Shown here: positions 26,688-35,199 of the stretch, one piece after another
How positions within the stretch are numbered: position 1 is the stretch's first letter
How the letters are laid out: the number at the start of each line of letters is the position of its first letter
Assembly: GCA_028066335.1 (NCBI GenBank)
Contig: JALCBQ010000007.1
Coordinates: 1 to 45,888 of the forward strand
DNA: 45,888 nucleotides
From: Pirellulaceae bacterium
GTDB taxonomy: Bacteria > Planctomycetota > Planctomycetia > Pirellulales > Pirellulaceae
Direction of reading: 5' to 3'
Notes under the pieces: model-generated
Told to the model about the DNA's origin: nothing
Seen by the model: the letters and a program-made list of their open reading frames with translations, nothing else
Databases searched by the model: none
Made by a program: the position numbers and the translations under genes

Positions 26688-28337
26688 GTGAACCTATTTA
26701 CCACAATCCTTCGCTTTCTTCAAACGACCAAAGAGATCGATCTCCCCCTATTTTATCCAGAGGTCTGCCTGGTTGTCGGCCTTGTTGGAATTTTATTTTT
26801 TCAACTCTTTCGATATGTAAAGGAGATTTCGCCTTTCTTGCTCATGGCTGGTGTTTTTTTCATAGCAGGTCTGTTCTCCTGCTTTGGTCTCGAAACGCAG
26901 CACCGAACAGAAATATTTTCAGGGCTTTTAGTTGTTGACTCTTTTACCTGCTTTTTTCGCTTTCTTTTCTCCCTCACTGGATTTTTTCTCTCTCTATTGC
27001 TCTATCTGAACAACCCAGTCTCTTCGAAGAGTGCCGAGGCTGACATTGCTGTTTTACTCCTAGGGGCAACTCTAGGAACGTTTCTCATGGTAAGTACAAA
27101 CCACTTGCTAATGATCTTTCTTTCTATTGAAATGGCGAGCATCCCTTCTTATCTTTTGGTAAGTTTACGACGGTCCCAAAAAAGAACGAGCGAAGGTTCG
27201 CTAAAATATGCAGTCTATGGTGCTGTAGCCTCTGGAATTTTACTCTACGGCCTGAGCCTTCTTTTCGGCCTCTTTAAAACGGCTCATCTTCCAACAATGG
27301 CCAATGAGATTATTCGGCTCTTCCCAGCGATGGAGCAGGCCGAGATCATGCTTTTTTCGATAGCGGGACTAATGGTCATTGTCGGTTTGGCATTTAAAGT
27401 TTCTGCCTTTCCCTTCCATTTTTGGTGCCCAGATGTCTTCGAATCGGCTTCATCCGAGGTTAACTTGTTTTTGAGTATTTCTTCCAAAGGGGCTGCTCTG
27501 GCTCTCTTTATTCGACTCATTGCCCCCTTTGGTATCTTTGAGACCTCTCCTGAAATACTCAACCAAATCCGATACTTTTTGAGTGTCGTTTTAGCAGTTT
27601 TAGGTGTATTAACGGTAACCTTTGGTAACCTAGCCGCCTATGGACAAACAAGCCTAAAGCGTCTCATGGCTTACTCGACGATTGCCCATGCCGGATTATT
27701 ACTATTGCCACTCATTGTCCTTTTAACTGCGTTAGATATTTCTTCCAAAGAACTGGCCGTTGGGGCAGTAAGTAGCTTATTAATCTACCTTGGGATTTAC
27801 CTCTTTTTAAATCTTGGCATGTTTGCCTTTACCGCTGCTGTTTGTGATAATAACGAATCGGCTAACATTCATGATAATTTGTCAGGCCTTATCTATCGAC
27901 AACCGACTATTGCTATTTCGATTGTATTGATTTTATTTGGACTTATTGGCATTCCTCCACTCTCAGGTTTTGTGGCAAAATTTGCAATCTTTGCCGCTTT
28001 GACTAGTGGTTACCTCGCCTCGGGAAATATACTCTTTCTTTTCTTGCTTCTAGTTGGCGGAATCAACACTGTTATAAGCCTTGGTTACTACTTATATCTT
28101 ATAAAAATCATTGTTTGGACTCCTTCCACAACTCGCCCTACAGTTACCCATACTCTAACTCCAGCGACTCCCCAAACGGAGACTATAGGAACCTATTCTA
28201 CTCAACAATATCATTCCAACTTCTCTAGGGGGCTTACTGCTTTGGTCACTCTCTGTGGCAGCTCTACCTTGATCTTATTCCTTTTTTGGGACACAATCTA
28301 TACTGTCTGCCTTCGTGCAGCACATTCGCTTTTTTAA
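26688..28337 (+). CDS. nuoN: NADH-quinone oxidoreductase subunit N
   Basis: Third antiporter-like pump subunit, 549 residues. It shows LMIFLSIEMASIPSYLLVSL, SLKYAVYGAVASGILLYG, FKVSAFPFHFWCPDVFESASSEV and LMAYSTIAHAGLLLLP. A proline/threonine-rich loop near residues 480-515 precedes the last helix. The start is a GTG at 26688. The gene is the last of the nuo cluster; the TatD gene follows 28 bases after its stop. Confidence 0.96.
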   Translation: MNLFTTILRFLQTTKEIDLPLFYPEVCLVVGLVGILFFQLFRYVKEISPFLLMAGVFFIAGLFSCFGLETQHRTEIFSGLLVVDSFTCFFRFLFSLTGFFLSLLLYLNNPVSSKSAEADIAVLLLGATLGTFLMVSTNHLLMIFLSIEMASIPSYLLVSLRRSQKRTSEGSLKYAVYGAVASGILLYGLSLLFGLFKTAHLPTMANEIIRLFPAMEQAEIMLFSIAGLMVIVGLAFKVSAFPFHFWCPDVFESASSEVNLFLSISSKGAALALFIRLIAPFGIFETSPEILNQIRYFLSVVLAVLGVLTVTFGNLAAYGQTSLKRLMAYSTIAHAGLLLLPLIVLLTALDISSKELAVGAVSSLLIYLGIYLFLNLGMFAFTAAVCDNNESANIHDNLSGLIYRQPTIAISIVLILFGLIGIPPLSGFVAKFAIFAALTSGYLASGNILFLFLLLVGGINTVISLGYYLYLIKIIVWTPSTTRPTVTHTLTPATPQTETIGTYSTQQYHSNFSRGLTALVTLCGSSTLILFLFWDTIYTVCLRAAHSLF

Positions 28338-28365
28338 ACTGCCCCCTTTCTGTAATTACCCAAAT

Positions 28366-29139
28366 ATGTTGTTCGATACCCACTTACACCTAGAAGATAA
28401 ACAATTTGATAATATCCGGGAAGAAGTTCTCCAAGAAGCAAAAGATGCAAACGTCACCCGGATGTTGGCCGTTGGAATTACCCTTGAAACAAGTCTTGCA
28501 AGCCTCAACCTAGCCAAGAAACATGCTGGAGTTTACGCAGCTGTCGGTATCCACCCTAATTCGTGTCACGAAGCGTCTGAAAAAGACTGGGAGAAAATTA
28601 CCTCGCTAACAAATGACCCCAAAGTGATAGCAATTGGTGAAACAGGCCTTGATAAATATTGGGATTTTGCCCCGATCGAATTGCAAGAAGAATATTTTCG
28701 CAAGCATATTCATCTCTCTCAAAAAACGGGACTCCCATTTATCGTTCATATGAGGGATTGTAGCGAAGAAATATTGACTATTCTTAAAGAAGGAGCTCAA
28801 GAGGGCCCACTATTTGGTATTATGCATTCGTATACCGGCAATCAAGAGCTTCTAGGTGAATGCCTTGACCTGGGCCTTCACATTAGTTTTTCAGGGATTT
28901 TGACCTTTAAAAAGTCGACGGCTATCCGGGAAGTTGCTGCAAAAGTTCCGGACAATCGGATTTTAATAGAAACAGATGCTCCCTATCTTTCCCCTGAACC
29001 AGTCCGAGGAAAACGGCCCAATCGACCTGCCTATGTGAGCCATACTGCAAATTGCCTTGCCCAAGTTCGTGGTGTCTCCCCAGAACAGATTGCATTTCAG
29101 ACGACCCAAAATGGATGCGATCTTTTTGGAATTACTTAA
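28366..29139 (+). CDS. TatD family metal-dependent hydrolase
   Basis: TIM-barrel metallohydrolase; family members act as 3'-5' exonucleases or in tRNA/protein quality control. It begins MLFDTHLHLED with the HxH metal motif. It has VAIGETGLDKYWD (metal-bridging Glu), KTGLPFIVHMRD, GIMHSYTGNQELL and the ETDAPYLSPEPVRGKRPN catalytic Asp loop. I place the start at 28366, where the family begins, not at the upstream GTG at 28315, which would overlap nuoN. At 257 residues it is normal. Confidence 0.93.
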   Translation: MLFDTHLHLEDKQFDNIREEVLQEAKDANVTRMLAVGITLETSLASLNLAKKHAGVYAAVGIHPNSCHEASEKDWEKITSLTNDPKVIAIGETGLDKYWDFAPIELQEEYFRKHIHLSQKTGLPFIVHMRDCSEEILTILKEGAQEGPLFGIMHSYTGNQELLGECLDLGLHISFSGILTFKKSTAIREVAAKVPDNRILIETDAPYLSPEPVRGKRPNRPAYVSHTANCLAQVRGVSPEQIAFQTTQNGCDLFGIT

Positions 29140-29171
29140 TTGCTATACTTAATAACAGAAGGATTCAAAAG

Positions 29172-29774
29172 ATGGTTTTAACTGCCAGCACTATGTTGCC
29201 GTTAGGAACAGTAGCACCCGATTTTTCACTTTTGGACACCTGTGGTCAGAGAGTTTCTCTTGCGAATTTTCAAGAAAAAAAAGGGCTCGTGGTGATGTTT
29301 CTGTGTAATCACTGCCCATATGTTATCCATCTTCAAAAACACCTAAAAGATTTTGCAAACGAGTTCCTTCCCCTGGAGATCGGATTCGTTGCTATTAACG
29401 CGAACGATCCAACCAATTACCCAGACGATTCTCCAGAAAAAATGAAAATCACTGCTGAAAACAACGAGTATCCGTTTCCCTATCTTTTTGACGCCTCCCA
29501 AAAAGTCGCTCAAGCCTATAAAGCGGCCTGCACTCCTGATTTTTTTCTTTTTGACGATAACCTAAAGTTAACTTACCGGGGGCAGTTCGACGAAAGCCGA
29601 CCAGGTAACGACTCACCAGTAACAGGCAATGACCTTCGAAAAGCAATTCTTGCAACACTTGCTGGAAAAGAAACACCGATCCCACAAAAACCTAGTATCG
29701 GTTGTAATATCAAGTGGAAACCTGAAAACCAACCGACCTATTTTGATCCTAGTGGCAGCGCCAAGAAGCTATAG
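29172..29774 (+). CDS. thioredoxin-like (AhpC/TSA-type) family protein
   Basis: A 200-residue protein with a thioredoxin fold: APDFSLLDTCGQRVSLANF, then GLVVMFLCNHCPYVIHLQ with the CxxC pair CNHC, and a strand-helix tail with FDASQKVAQAYKAACTPDFFLFD and YRGQFDESRPGNDSPVTG. It belongs to the 'thioredoxin family protein' group common in planctomycetes and proteobacteria. It has no signal peptide, so it is probably cytoplasmic. The ATG at 29172 follows AGAAGGA with an 8-base spacing. An earlier frame start at 29052 would overlap TatD and lacks a site. It is probably co-transcribed with TatD. Confidence 0.92.
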   Translation: MVLTASTMLPLGTVAPDFSLLDTCGQRVSLANFQEKKGLVVMFLCNHCPYVIHLQKHLKDFANEFLPLEIGFVAINANDPTNYPDDSPEKMKITAENNEYPFPYLFDASQKVAQAYKAACTPDFFLFDDNLKLTYRGQFDESRPGNDSPVTGNDLRKAILATLAGKETPIPQKPSIGCNIKWKPENQPTYFDPSGSAKKL

Positions 29775-29811
29775 CCTTACAAAAACCTCGGCCCTACAGG
29801 CTTACCTTCCT

Positions 29812-30222
29812 TTAGAGATGCGATGTTTGTTGTAACTTTAGGACTTTTCCTGTGGGTAAAAGAAGAATCGGGCGATCTTCATAGAATGTCTTTCCTTTTT
29901 TAAACTGTGTTGTAACCCGAATGCACCAGTGGATTTTTAGAATTGTTCCGTGATAGCTTAGTGGGGTTTTAGGTAGCTGGCACTGAAACAAGAAAACCTG
30001 GCTAAGGTCTCTATTAGCGACATTCCTACGTTCTCTACGTTCAAAGCTGTGGACATAGATGTCCTGTTCACCTTTCCCTTCGGTGTACCATAACAAGGAG
30101 ATCTCCATGGCGTTAAGTGAAGAAAGATCAGAAGCCTCAACGTAATATTCAACCTCTAGGCGGTCATTTGGATGAAAAACCTCTTGGGGAGTCCGAAATT
30201 TTATTGTAATCGAAGGATCCAT
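29812..30222 (-). CDS. planctomycete conserved protein, partner of the upstream membrane protein
   Basis: A 136-residue beta-rich soluble protein (MDPSITIKFRTPQEVFHPNDRLEVEYYVEASDLSS...). It resembles an arrestin-like or immunoglobulin-like domain with alternating strands and ends in a basic PILLLPTGKVLKL tail. I place the start at the ATG 30222, only 5 bases after the stop of the upstream gene, which suggests translational coupling. A longer frame to 30315 overlaps that gene and is unlikely. It always seems to occur next to the membrane protein in planctomycetes, as far as I recall. Function unknown. Confidence 0.8.
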   Translation of the reverse strand: MDPSITIKFRTPQEVFHPNDRLEVEYYVEASDLSSLNAMEISLLWYTEGKGEQDIYVHSFERRERRNVANRDLSQVFLFQCQLPKTPLSYHGTILKIHWCIRVTTQFKKGKTFYEDRPILLLPTGKVLKLQQTSHL

Positions 30223-30227
30223 GTGTA

Positions 30228-31286
30228 TTAATCTTCGGGGGGAAAAATAACGATCGGATAATTTTTTTCGTGTATCGTCTGTTCTTTTGTTTGAAAACGG
30301 ACACAAAGCTCCCAATCAATCGAATTATGCTCTGATTGGAACGAGTGCATGCTATCAGTTGGGACCATAAACTGGAATTGTGCCTCGTACGGCAACTGGG
30401 AGTTCGTCCTAATGTTTTTCTGTTCAAAGAGGAGTTCTTTATAGGTTAAGAATGTCTCTGCTCGGCTATTGGTTCCCGATAGAAAAAGGCAGCGTTCTTG
30501 ACTTACCAAAAAAACCTGTAGCTCCTGGACCTCGAGTCGGCCAGCTTGGCTGATGAAGAGCTCGTAAATATTTCCAGGACGCAGAGGATGAGAGGAAACC
30601 TCTAGATGTGTTGCCCCAACCTTAAAATAATAAGAAATTTGTTGAATAAGATAATAGATAATCCAAACACTCACCGCAAGAAAGAAGAGGGTAAACCAGC
30701 CAAGAGCTTGATTCTCTTCAACCTCTTGAAAGTTCCCTAGCAACATACCCAGAGAAAAAATTGTCCAAATTGTCCCAAAAATCGTAATAAAAATTAGTCG
30801 CCAACCAACTGATTGTCGCGCAGGTAGCCGGAAGGCAAGCCGTGTTCCTGGGCTATTAGCAATATGAAAGTCTTTTGGTAAGCTTGGATAGTCATGAGAA
30901 GCCGAAAAAGTATCTCGGATTATATCGATATCGCTTGCTTTTCGTAATACAGCAGCCCGACGCTCTTTGCTAATCCCAATTCTGAAGAGATTGTAAACCA
31001 ACCCACTTCCACCAATGATCCCAAAAGAGAGGCTAAGGCTCAGCACCATCCACCATGCCCCTCCTTCAAAACCGAGCCGTTCATTTTCATTTAGGATCCC
31101 AAAATAGGCTAAGGCAACTAAAGAGGCAAAAACTAGCCCTAATAAGAGCAAAACAGCAAAGAAGACCGTCTCACCCAAGCTCTTTACCAACGGTGATCCG
31201 GTCTGCCGGTGCCTGATTTTTTTCCCCCAAATACGGAACTTAAATGCCAATGCAGGTTCCTCACACCATCTAAAAATCAATAGCAT
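30228..31286 (-). CDS. planctomycete membrane protein with arrestin-like C-terminal domain
   Basis: 352 residues. Transmembrane helices lie at about 40-62, 76-98, 165-187 and 193-215. Residues about 220-352 form an extramembrane beta-rich domain with ATHLEVSSHPLRPGNIYELF, QAGRLEVQELQVFLVSQE, SFQSEHNSIDWELCVRF and YPIVIFPPED. This looks like an arrestin-type N/C domain (strand pairs with the SIDWELCV turn). The architecture is a planctomycete family; the role may be membrane organisation or trafficking by analogy, which is speculative. The ATG has no obvious ribosome binding site. It is the first of a two-gene unit. Confidence 0.85.
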   Translation of the reverse strand: MLLIFRWCEEPALAFKFRIWGKKIRHRQTGSPLVKSLGETVFFAVLLLLGLVFASLVALAYFGILNENERLGFEGGAWWMVLSLSLSFGIIGGSGLVYNLFRIGISKERRAAVLRKASDIDIIRDTFSASHDYPSLPKDFHIANSPGTRLAFRLPARQSVGWRLIFITIFGTIWTIFSLGMLLGNFQEVEENQALGWFTLFFLAVSVWIIYYLIQQISYYFKVGATHLEVSSHPLRPGNIYELFISQAGRLEVQELQVFLVSQERCLFLSGTNSRAETFLTYKELLFEQKNIRTNSQLPYEAQFQFMVPTDSMHSFQSEHNSIDWELCVRFQTKEQTIHEKNYPIVIFPPED

Positions 31287-31411
31287 TTCAAGAACAACTT
31301 AAGATTTCTTGACCTGCCTATTTTAACAGACGACGCTAGTAAATGTAAGGTTATACCCAAGGGAGAAGAGGAGCAAAGCTGAAAGTTAAAGCCTTGATAG
31401 AGCAGCAATCC

Positions 31412-31450
31412 AGTAATAAAACCTGCTCTGTTTGAGCAGGTTTTATTACT
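31412..31450 (-). terminator. strong hairpin terminator, also readable on the plus strand
   Basis: A 17-bp perfect stem (arms 31412-31428 and 31434-31450) with a 5-base loop. The core GC part ends in a TTTTATT tract, and A/T runs on both sides give terminator form in either direction. It stands downstream of the alpha-CTD gene, about 85 bases after its stop. Confidence 0.85.
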
Positions 31451-31534
31451 TTGCAGTGATTTTTGGGAATACCTTCCGAAAATATATCTTCTCGATATAT
31501 CTTCACGGCCGGAGGCTGTTTTAAATTGCAGTCC

Positions 31535-31795
31535 CTATTTTGCTCGAGAAGGTCGGCAGAAACCGATACTCGCAAGGGAATCGAAAACTTCCTCCAAAGT
31601 TTTTTCACCAAAGTTCGAAATGCTTAGCAAATCTTCACGTGAACAATCCAACAGTTCTTCGACAGTAAAGATGCCTCGGTCTTCAAGGCAATTCGTGGTA
31701 CGAACAGTCAGGCCAATTTCAGCAGTACTTAGACCCAGTCGCTGTTGAAGGCTTTCGCGTTCTTTCTCTGCCTTGCTGATTGGAATTCGTGGCAT
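31535..31795 (-). CDS. stand-alone RNA polymerase alpha C-terminal-domain protein
   Basis: 86 residues. After a 20-residue charged N-terminal helix, residues 26-80 match the alpha-CTD of RpoA: IGLTVRTTNCLEDRGIFTVEELL ... SISNFGEKTLEEVFDSLASIGF. The positions equivalent to the DNA-contact residues R265, N268, C269, G296 and K298 are Arg32, Asn35, Cys36, Gly63 and Lys65; S299 is Thr66 and E302 is Glu69, with matching spacing. The helix-hairpin-helix NFG turn is intact. It lacks the alpha N-terminal domain, so it cannot assemble polymerase. A strong ribosome binding site (GGGAGG) lies before the ATG. It may bind UP-element DNA or contact regulators; free-standing alpha-CTD proteins are known in planctomycetes. 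Confidence 0.9.
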   Translation of the reverse strand: MPRIPISKAEKERESLQQRLGLSTAEIGLTVRTTNCLEDRGIFTVEELLDCSREDLLSISNFGEKTLEEVFDSLASIGFCRPSRAK

Positions 31796-32030
31796 GGGCT
31801 CCCTCCCTTTAAAAAGAAAAATGTCGCCAACACTCTTGTTGGACGATCAATGGAGGTAGTATAACAATTTCAAAACGATTGAAAAGAAACTTCTTGAACG
31901 AATTTTTTCTTTTTATCAAAAAAGAACAGTGCTATCAGAGCACTGCTAGCACTTCTGCCTCAAAGGGATGGTTTACTTTCTTTCAATTTCCCCGATAATC
32001 GAGATTTAAAAACTATCAACGAGAAACGGT

Positions 32031-34385
32031 ATGTTACCACCTCCTGAAACGTTATTAAGCAATCTTACTGAAACGCAGAAAGAGGCCTGCCGTCATCACG
32101 AAGGGCCATTGCTCATGTTGGCAGGCCCTGGCTCAGGTAAAACAAGGGTTATTACGCATCGTATTGCTTACTTACTTGCCACGGGTGTTATGCCTCGTAG
32201 CATCTTGGCCCTGACGTTTACAAATAAAGCGGCTCAAGAAATGCAGGACCGGCTCGCCAATCTAGCCCCCAGACGAAACGTAATGGTTGGCACCTTTCAC
32301 CGGTTTTGCTCCCGTCTTCTGCGAAAACACGCCTCTGCAATTGGGCTAAAAGAAAACTTTACAATCTATGATTCACGAGATTCTCTTAAGATCATTAAAC
32401 AGATCCACCAAATTGAAGATATCACCCATTTCAAACCTGAAACAATCGCTAAAGCGATCAGCCGAGAAAAAAACCGCCTTATTACTTGGGAAAATTTCCT
32501 TACGCTACCACAATACAATCCTCGTCAGCAAATCCTTGCCAAAGTCTATCCTCTCTACCAAAAACATCTGCTCCATGCGAATGCCGTAGATTTTGACGAT
32601 CTCCTCCTTCATACTGTAACCCTTTTAAAGTCTTCAGAAGATATACGGCAGTACTACGATGACAGATTTTCCTACATCATGGTCGATGAATATCAAGATA
32701 CGAACCTCCCACAGTACGCCATCGTACGTGCCCTCTCAAGAGACTTACCCAACCTTGCGGTCACTGGCGACCCAGACCAAGCGATTTATGGCTGGCGTGG
32801 AGCCAACCTAAACAACATTCTGAATTTTGAAAAAGATTTTCCAAACGTCACCACAATCCGATTGGTCGAAAATTTTCGCAGCACCAAAAATATTCTTCAT
32901 ACTGCAAACCAGTTAATTCTTTATAATACCAAACGAAAAGAAAAAACCCTTCACACAGAAAACCCACAAGGCTCGCCGGTTCAACTACATTATGCAGAAA
33001 ACAATTATAAAGAGGCGAACCGAATTGCAGACTATATCCAAGCTGAAATCTCTCAAGGAAATCGGAAACCGAATGATTTCGCCGTTTTATACAGAACCAA
33101 TGCCCTTTCACGAGTTTTAGAGACTTCCCTCCAGGCCCGAACAATTCCGTACCAAATTTTGAACTCGGTCGAGTTCTACCACCGTAAAGAAATCAAAGAC
33201 GTTCTCGCCTACCTTCTGTTAGCGAACAACACCCGTGACAATCTCGCCTTTGAAAGAGTCGTCAATGTTCCTACAAGGGGCATTGGAAAAAAAACACTTC
33301 AATATCTGCAACAGTACGCACTGAGGAAAAACCTTACCCTACTTGAAGCATGCCGAGAAGCAAACCAAATTGAAAACCTGAGCAAACGAGCTCGAACAGC
33401 ACTGCACAAATTCGCGACTGTCATTGCCAATATTCGGGAAAAATTAACCGGTTTTCTTAAAGAAGCCCTAGAGTTGACTTTAGCAGAAAGTGGCTACTGG
33501 GAGTCACTGAACGATGGTTCTGAAGAGGATGAAGATCGTCGTGATAACCTTGGTGAACTCCTCTCTGCCGCACAAGACTTTGATGATGAAAAGGGAGAGC
33601 CAGGCCACCTGGACGAATTTCTGGAACGTGTTGCTCTTATCTCTGATACTGATGGGCTCAATGAAGAATCGAATGTTGTCTCTCTAATGACGCTTCATAG
33701 CGCTAAGGGGCTTGAGTTCCCTGTGGTTTTTATTATCGCTCTTGAAGAAGGGATACTCCCTCACTCTCGAAGCCTTGAAGATCCTAATCAGTATGAAGAA
33801 GAGCGAAGGCTTCTCTTTGTCGGTATTACCCGAGCTGAAGAGGAGCTTCACCTGAGCCTCTCTGACTCACGCTCACTTCGTGGTTACCAGGAATACTGTA
33901 TACCTAGCTCATTTCTGATGGAGCTACCACGTGATGACCTTCTTATTACTTCAGATAGCTCCCAATATGATTCAGGTTCAACTGCGCTAATGGAAGCTCC
34001 TCACAAGACGGTCTCTCGTCACCATGAGCAAATAACCGAAAACGATCATTCGGTAGTCCCTTTTGAAGAAGAAGCCCCCAAACGGCATGTGTCCCCTAAA
34101 AAGCTTGGGACCACAGAGGCGACTGACCTTAGCAACCTGATCAAAACAGGTTCAGCAATGCTCTCCTCCCAAGCCAACGTCTCTTCGGCTCCCAGAAAAC
34201 ATCCCTCCGATCGAGTAAGCCCTAACCAGTTTCGGCTGGGTATGCGAGTTATTCATCCTGACCATGGACTGGGGAAAATTATTGAACTCAGCGGGCAAGG
34301 GGCCAAACGGCGAGCCAAGGTACTCTTTGCCACTGCAAACGAAAAGAAATTTATCCTTGCACTCTCGCCTCTCCGGCCAGCATAA
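32031..34385 (+). CDS. UvrD/PcrA family ATP-dependent DNA helicase
   Basis: Superfamily 1A 3'-5' helicase, 784 residues, for nucleotide-excision and mismatch repair and for clearing RecA or replication blocks. Q motif LTETQKEAC at 12-20; Walker A AGPGSGKT at 31-38; motif Ia ALTFTNKAAQEM; Walker B MVDEYQDTN near 216-224; motif III GDPDQAIYGWRGA; motif IV RLVENFRST; motif V LMTLHSAKGLEFPVVFI; motif VI EEERRLLFVGITRAEE. The C-terminal residues 725-780 form the small Tudor-like domain of PcrA (MRVIHPDHGLGKIIELSGQG...KKFILALSPL), which contacts RNA polymerase in PcrA. The linker between them is polar and variable. Confidence 0.95.
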   Translation: MLPPPETLLSNLTETQKEACRHHEGPLLMLAGPGSGKTRVITHRIAYLLATGVMPRSILALTFTNKAAQEMQDRLANLAPRRNVMVGTFHRFCSRLLRKHASAIGLKENFTIYDSRDSLKIIKQIHQIEDITHFKPETIAKAISREKNRLITWENFLTLPQYNPRQQILAKVYPLYQKHLLHANAVDFDDLLLHTVTLLKSSEDIRQYYDDRFSYIMVDEYQDTNLPQYAIVRALSRDLPNLAVTGDPDQAIYGWRGANLNNILNFEKDFPNVTTIRLVENFRSTKNILHTANQLILYNTKRKEKTLHTENPQGSPVQLHYAENNYKEANRIADYIQAEISQGNRKPNDFAVLYRTNALSRVLETSLQARTIPYQILNSVEFYHRKEIKDVLAYLLLANNTRDNLAFERVVNVPTRGIGKKTLQYLQQYALRKNLTLLEACREANQIENLSKRARTALHKFATVIANIREKLTGFLKEALELTLAESGYWESLNDGSEEDEDRRDNLGELLSAAQDFDDEKGEPGHLDEFLERVALISDTDGLNEESNVVSLMTLHSAKGLEFPVVFIIALEEGILPHSRSLEDPNQYEEERRLLFVGITRAEEELHLSLSDSRSLRGYQEYCIPSSFLMELPRDDLLITSDSSQYDSGSTALMEAPHKTVSRHHEQITENDHSVVPFEEEAPKRHVSPKKLGTTEATDLSNLIKTGSAMLSSQANVSSAPRKHPSDRVSPNQFRLGMRVIHPDHGLGKIIELSGQGAKRRAKVLFATANEKKFILALSPLRPA

Positions 34386-34398
34386 CTTGCCTTAAAAC

Positions 34399-34887
34399 TT
34401 ATTTTTCAATTTCTAAAAGAGTCGCCTTCATTTGAGCAAGGTCGTAAATAACACATGAAAAGTAATCAGCACGATAAAGTGCCCCAGGGTTGATAACAAT
34501 GGTCTCCCCTTCTTTATGCTCTTCTGCTTGGTGGGTGTGTCCGTAGAAAACAAGATTATACTCTCCAGATGATTTTACCTGGTTAAACCATTTTTGATCA
34601 TGGCTGTGCAGAAAGGCGACACTTACGCCGGCAATTTCTATTTCGCCAAAATACCCGTGACATTGGTGCCCCTCTTCCTCAATTGCCTCCTTAAGAGCAG
34701 CCTGATTTGTATCCATATTACCAAAAACAAAATGGGTCGGCCATTCTGTAAAGAGCGAGACAATCTCGGGAGTGGTAATATCTCCACAATGAATAACCAA
34801 TGAAACACCGATTTCGGCAAAGGCATTGACAGCCTTTTTTGTTGCATCAACATTATCGTGTGTATCGCTAAGAACACCTATTCTCAC
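34399..34887 (-). CDS. YfcE/MJ0936-type metallophosphoesterase
   Basis: Calcineurin-fold phosphodiesterase of about 162 residues. It has the metal-site motifs SDTHDN, HCGD, FGNMD, HSHD and GHTHQ in order. The GTG at 34887 is the likely start: AAGGGG lies 7 bases before it, and MRIGVLSDTHDN is the normal family beginning. A TTG at 34893 is a less good choice. Family members hydrolyse phosphodiesters in vitro; the natural substrate is unclear. Convergent with the helicase gene, with a 13-base gap. Confidence 0.92.
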   Translation of the reverse strand: MRIGVLSDTHDNVDATKKAVNAFAEIGVSLVIHCGDITTPEIVSLFTEWPTHFVFGNMDTNQAALKEAIEEEGHQCHGYFGEIEIAGVSVAFLHSHDQKWFNQVKSSGEYNLVFYGHTHQAEEHKEGETIVINPGALYRADYFSCVIYDLAQMKATLLEIEK

Positions 34888-35199
34888 CTTCAAACCCCTT
34901 TTTTAATTCTGACAGTTCTCTTTCTACAACCACCATAAAAAATCATCGAAGAATACAAGCCTGTTTGAAACCTATTCTAACCGAGCCCCATTTCCATGAA
35001 AAGATCGCCCTCGGCGGTGTTGCCCTTTTGCATCATGTTGGATGAATAAAACAAATCGGAAAAATGCTAAAGAATTTTTTACTAATTCTTCCAATTTTCA
35101 GCCTTAAATAAAAGAAAAAAACTACACTTTCATTATCTACATTAGGTAATTTCTGTTTTCGCCTGAGATTTACCACCGTCTTGAATACTTGGAAGCATT
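34888..35199. other. intergenic gap before the vWA gene
   Basis: 312 bases between divergent genes. No gene, hairpin or repeat of note was seen; it should hold both promoters, of which none is clear enough to call. Confidence 0.4.
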
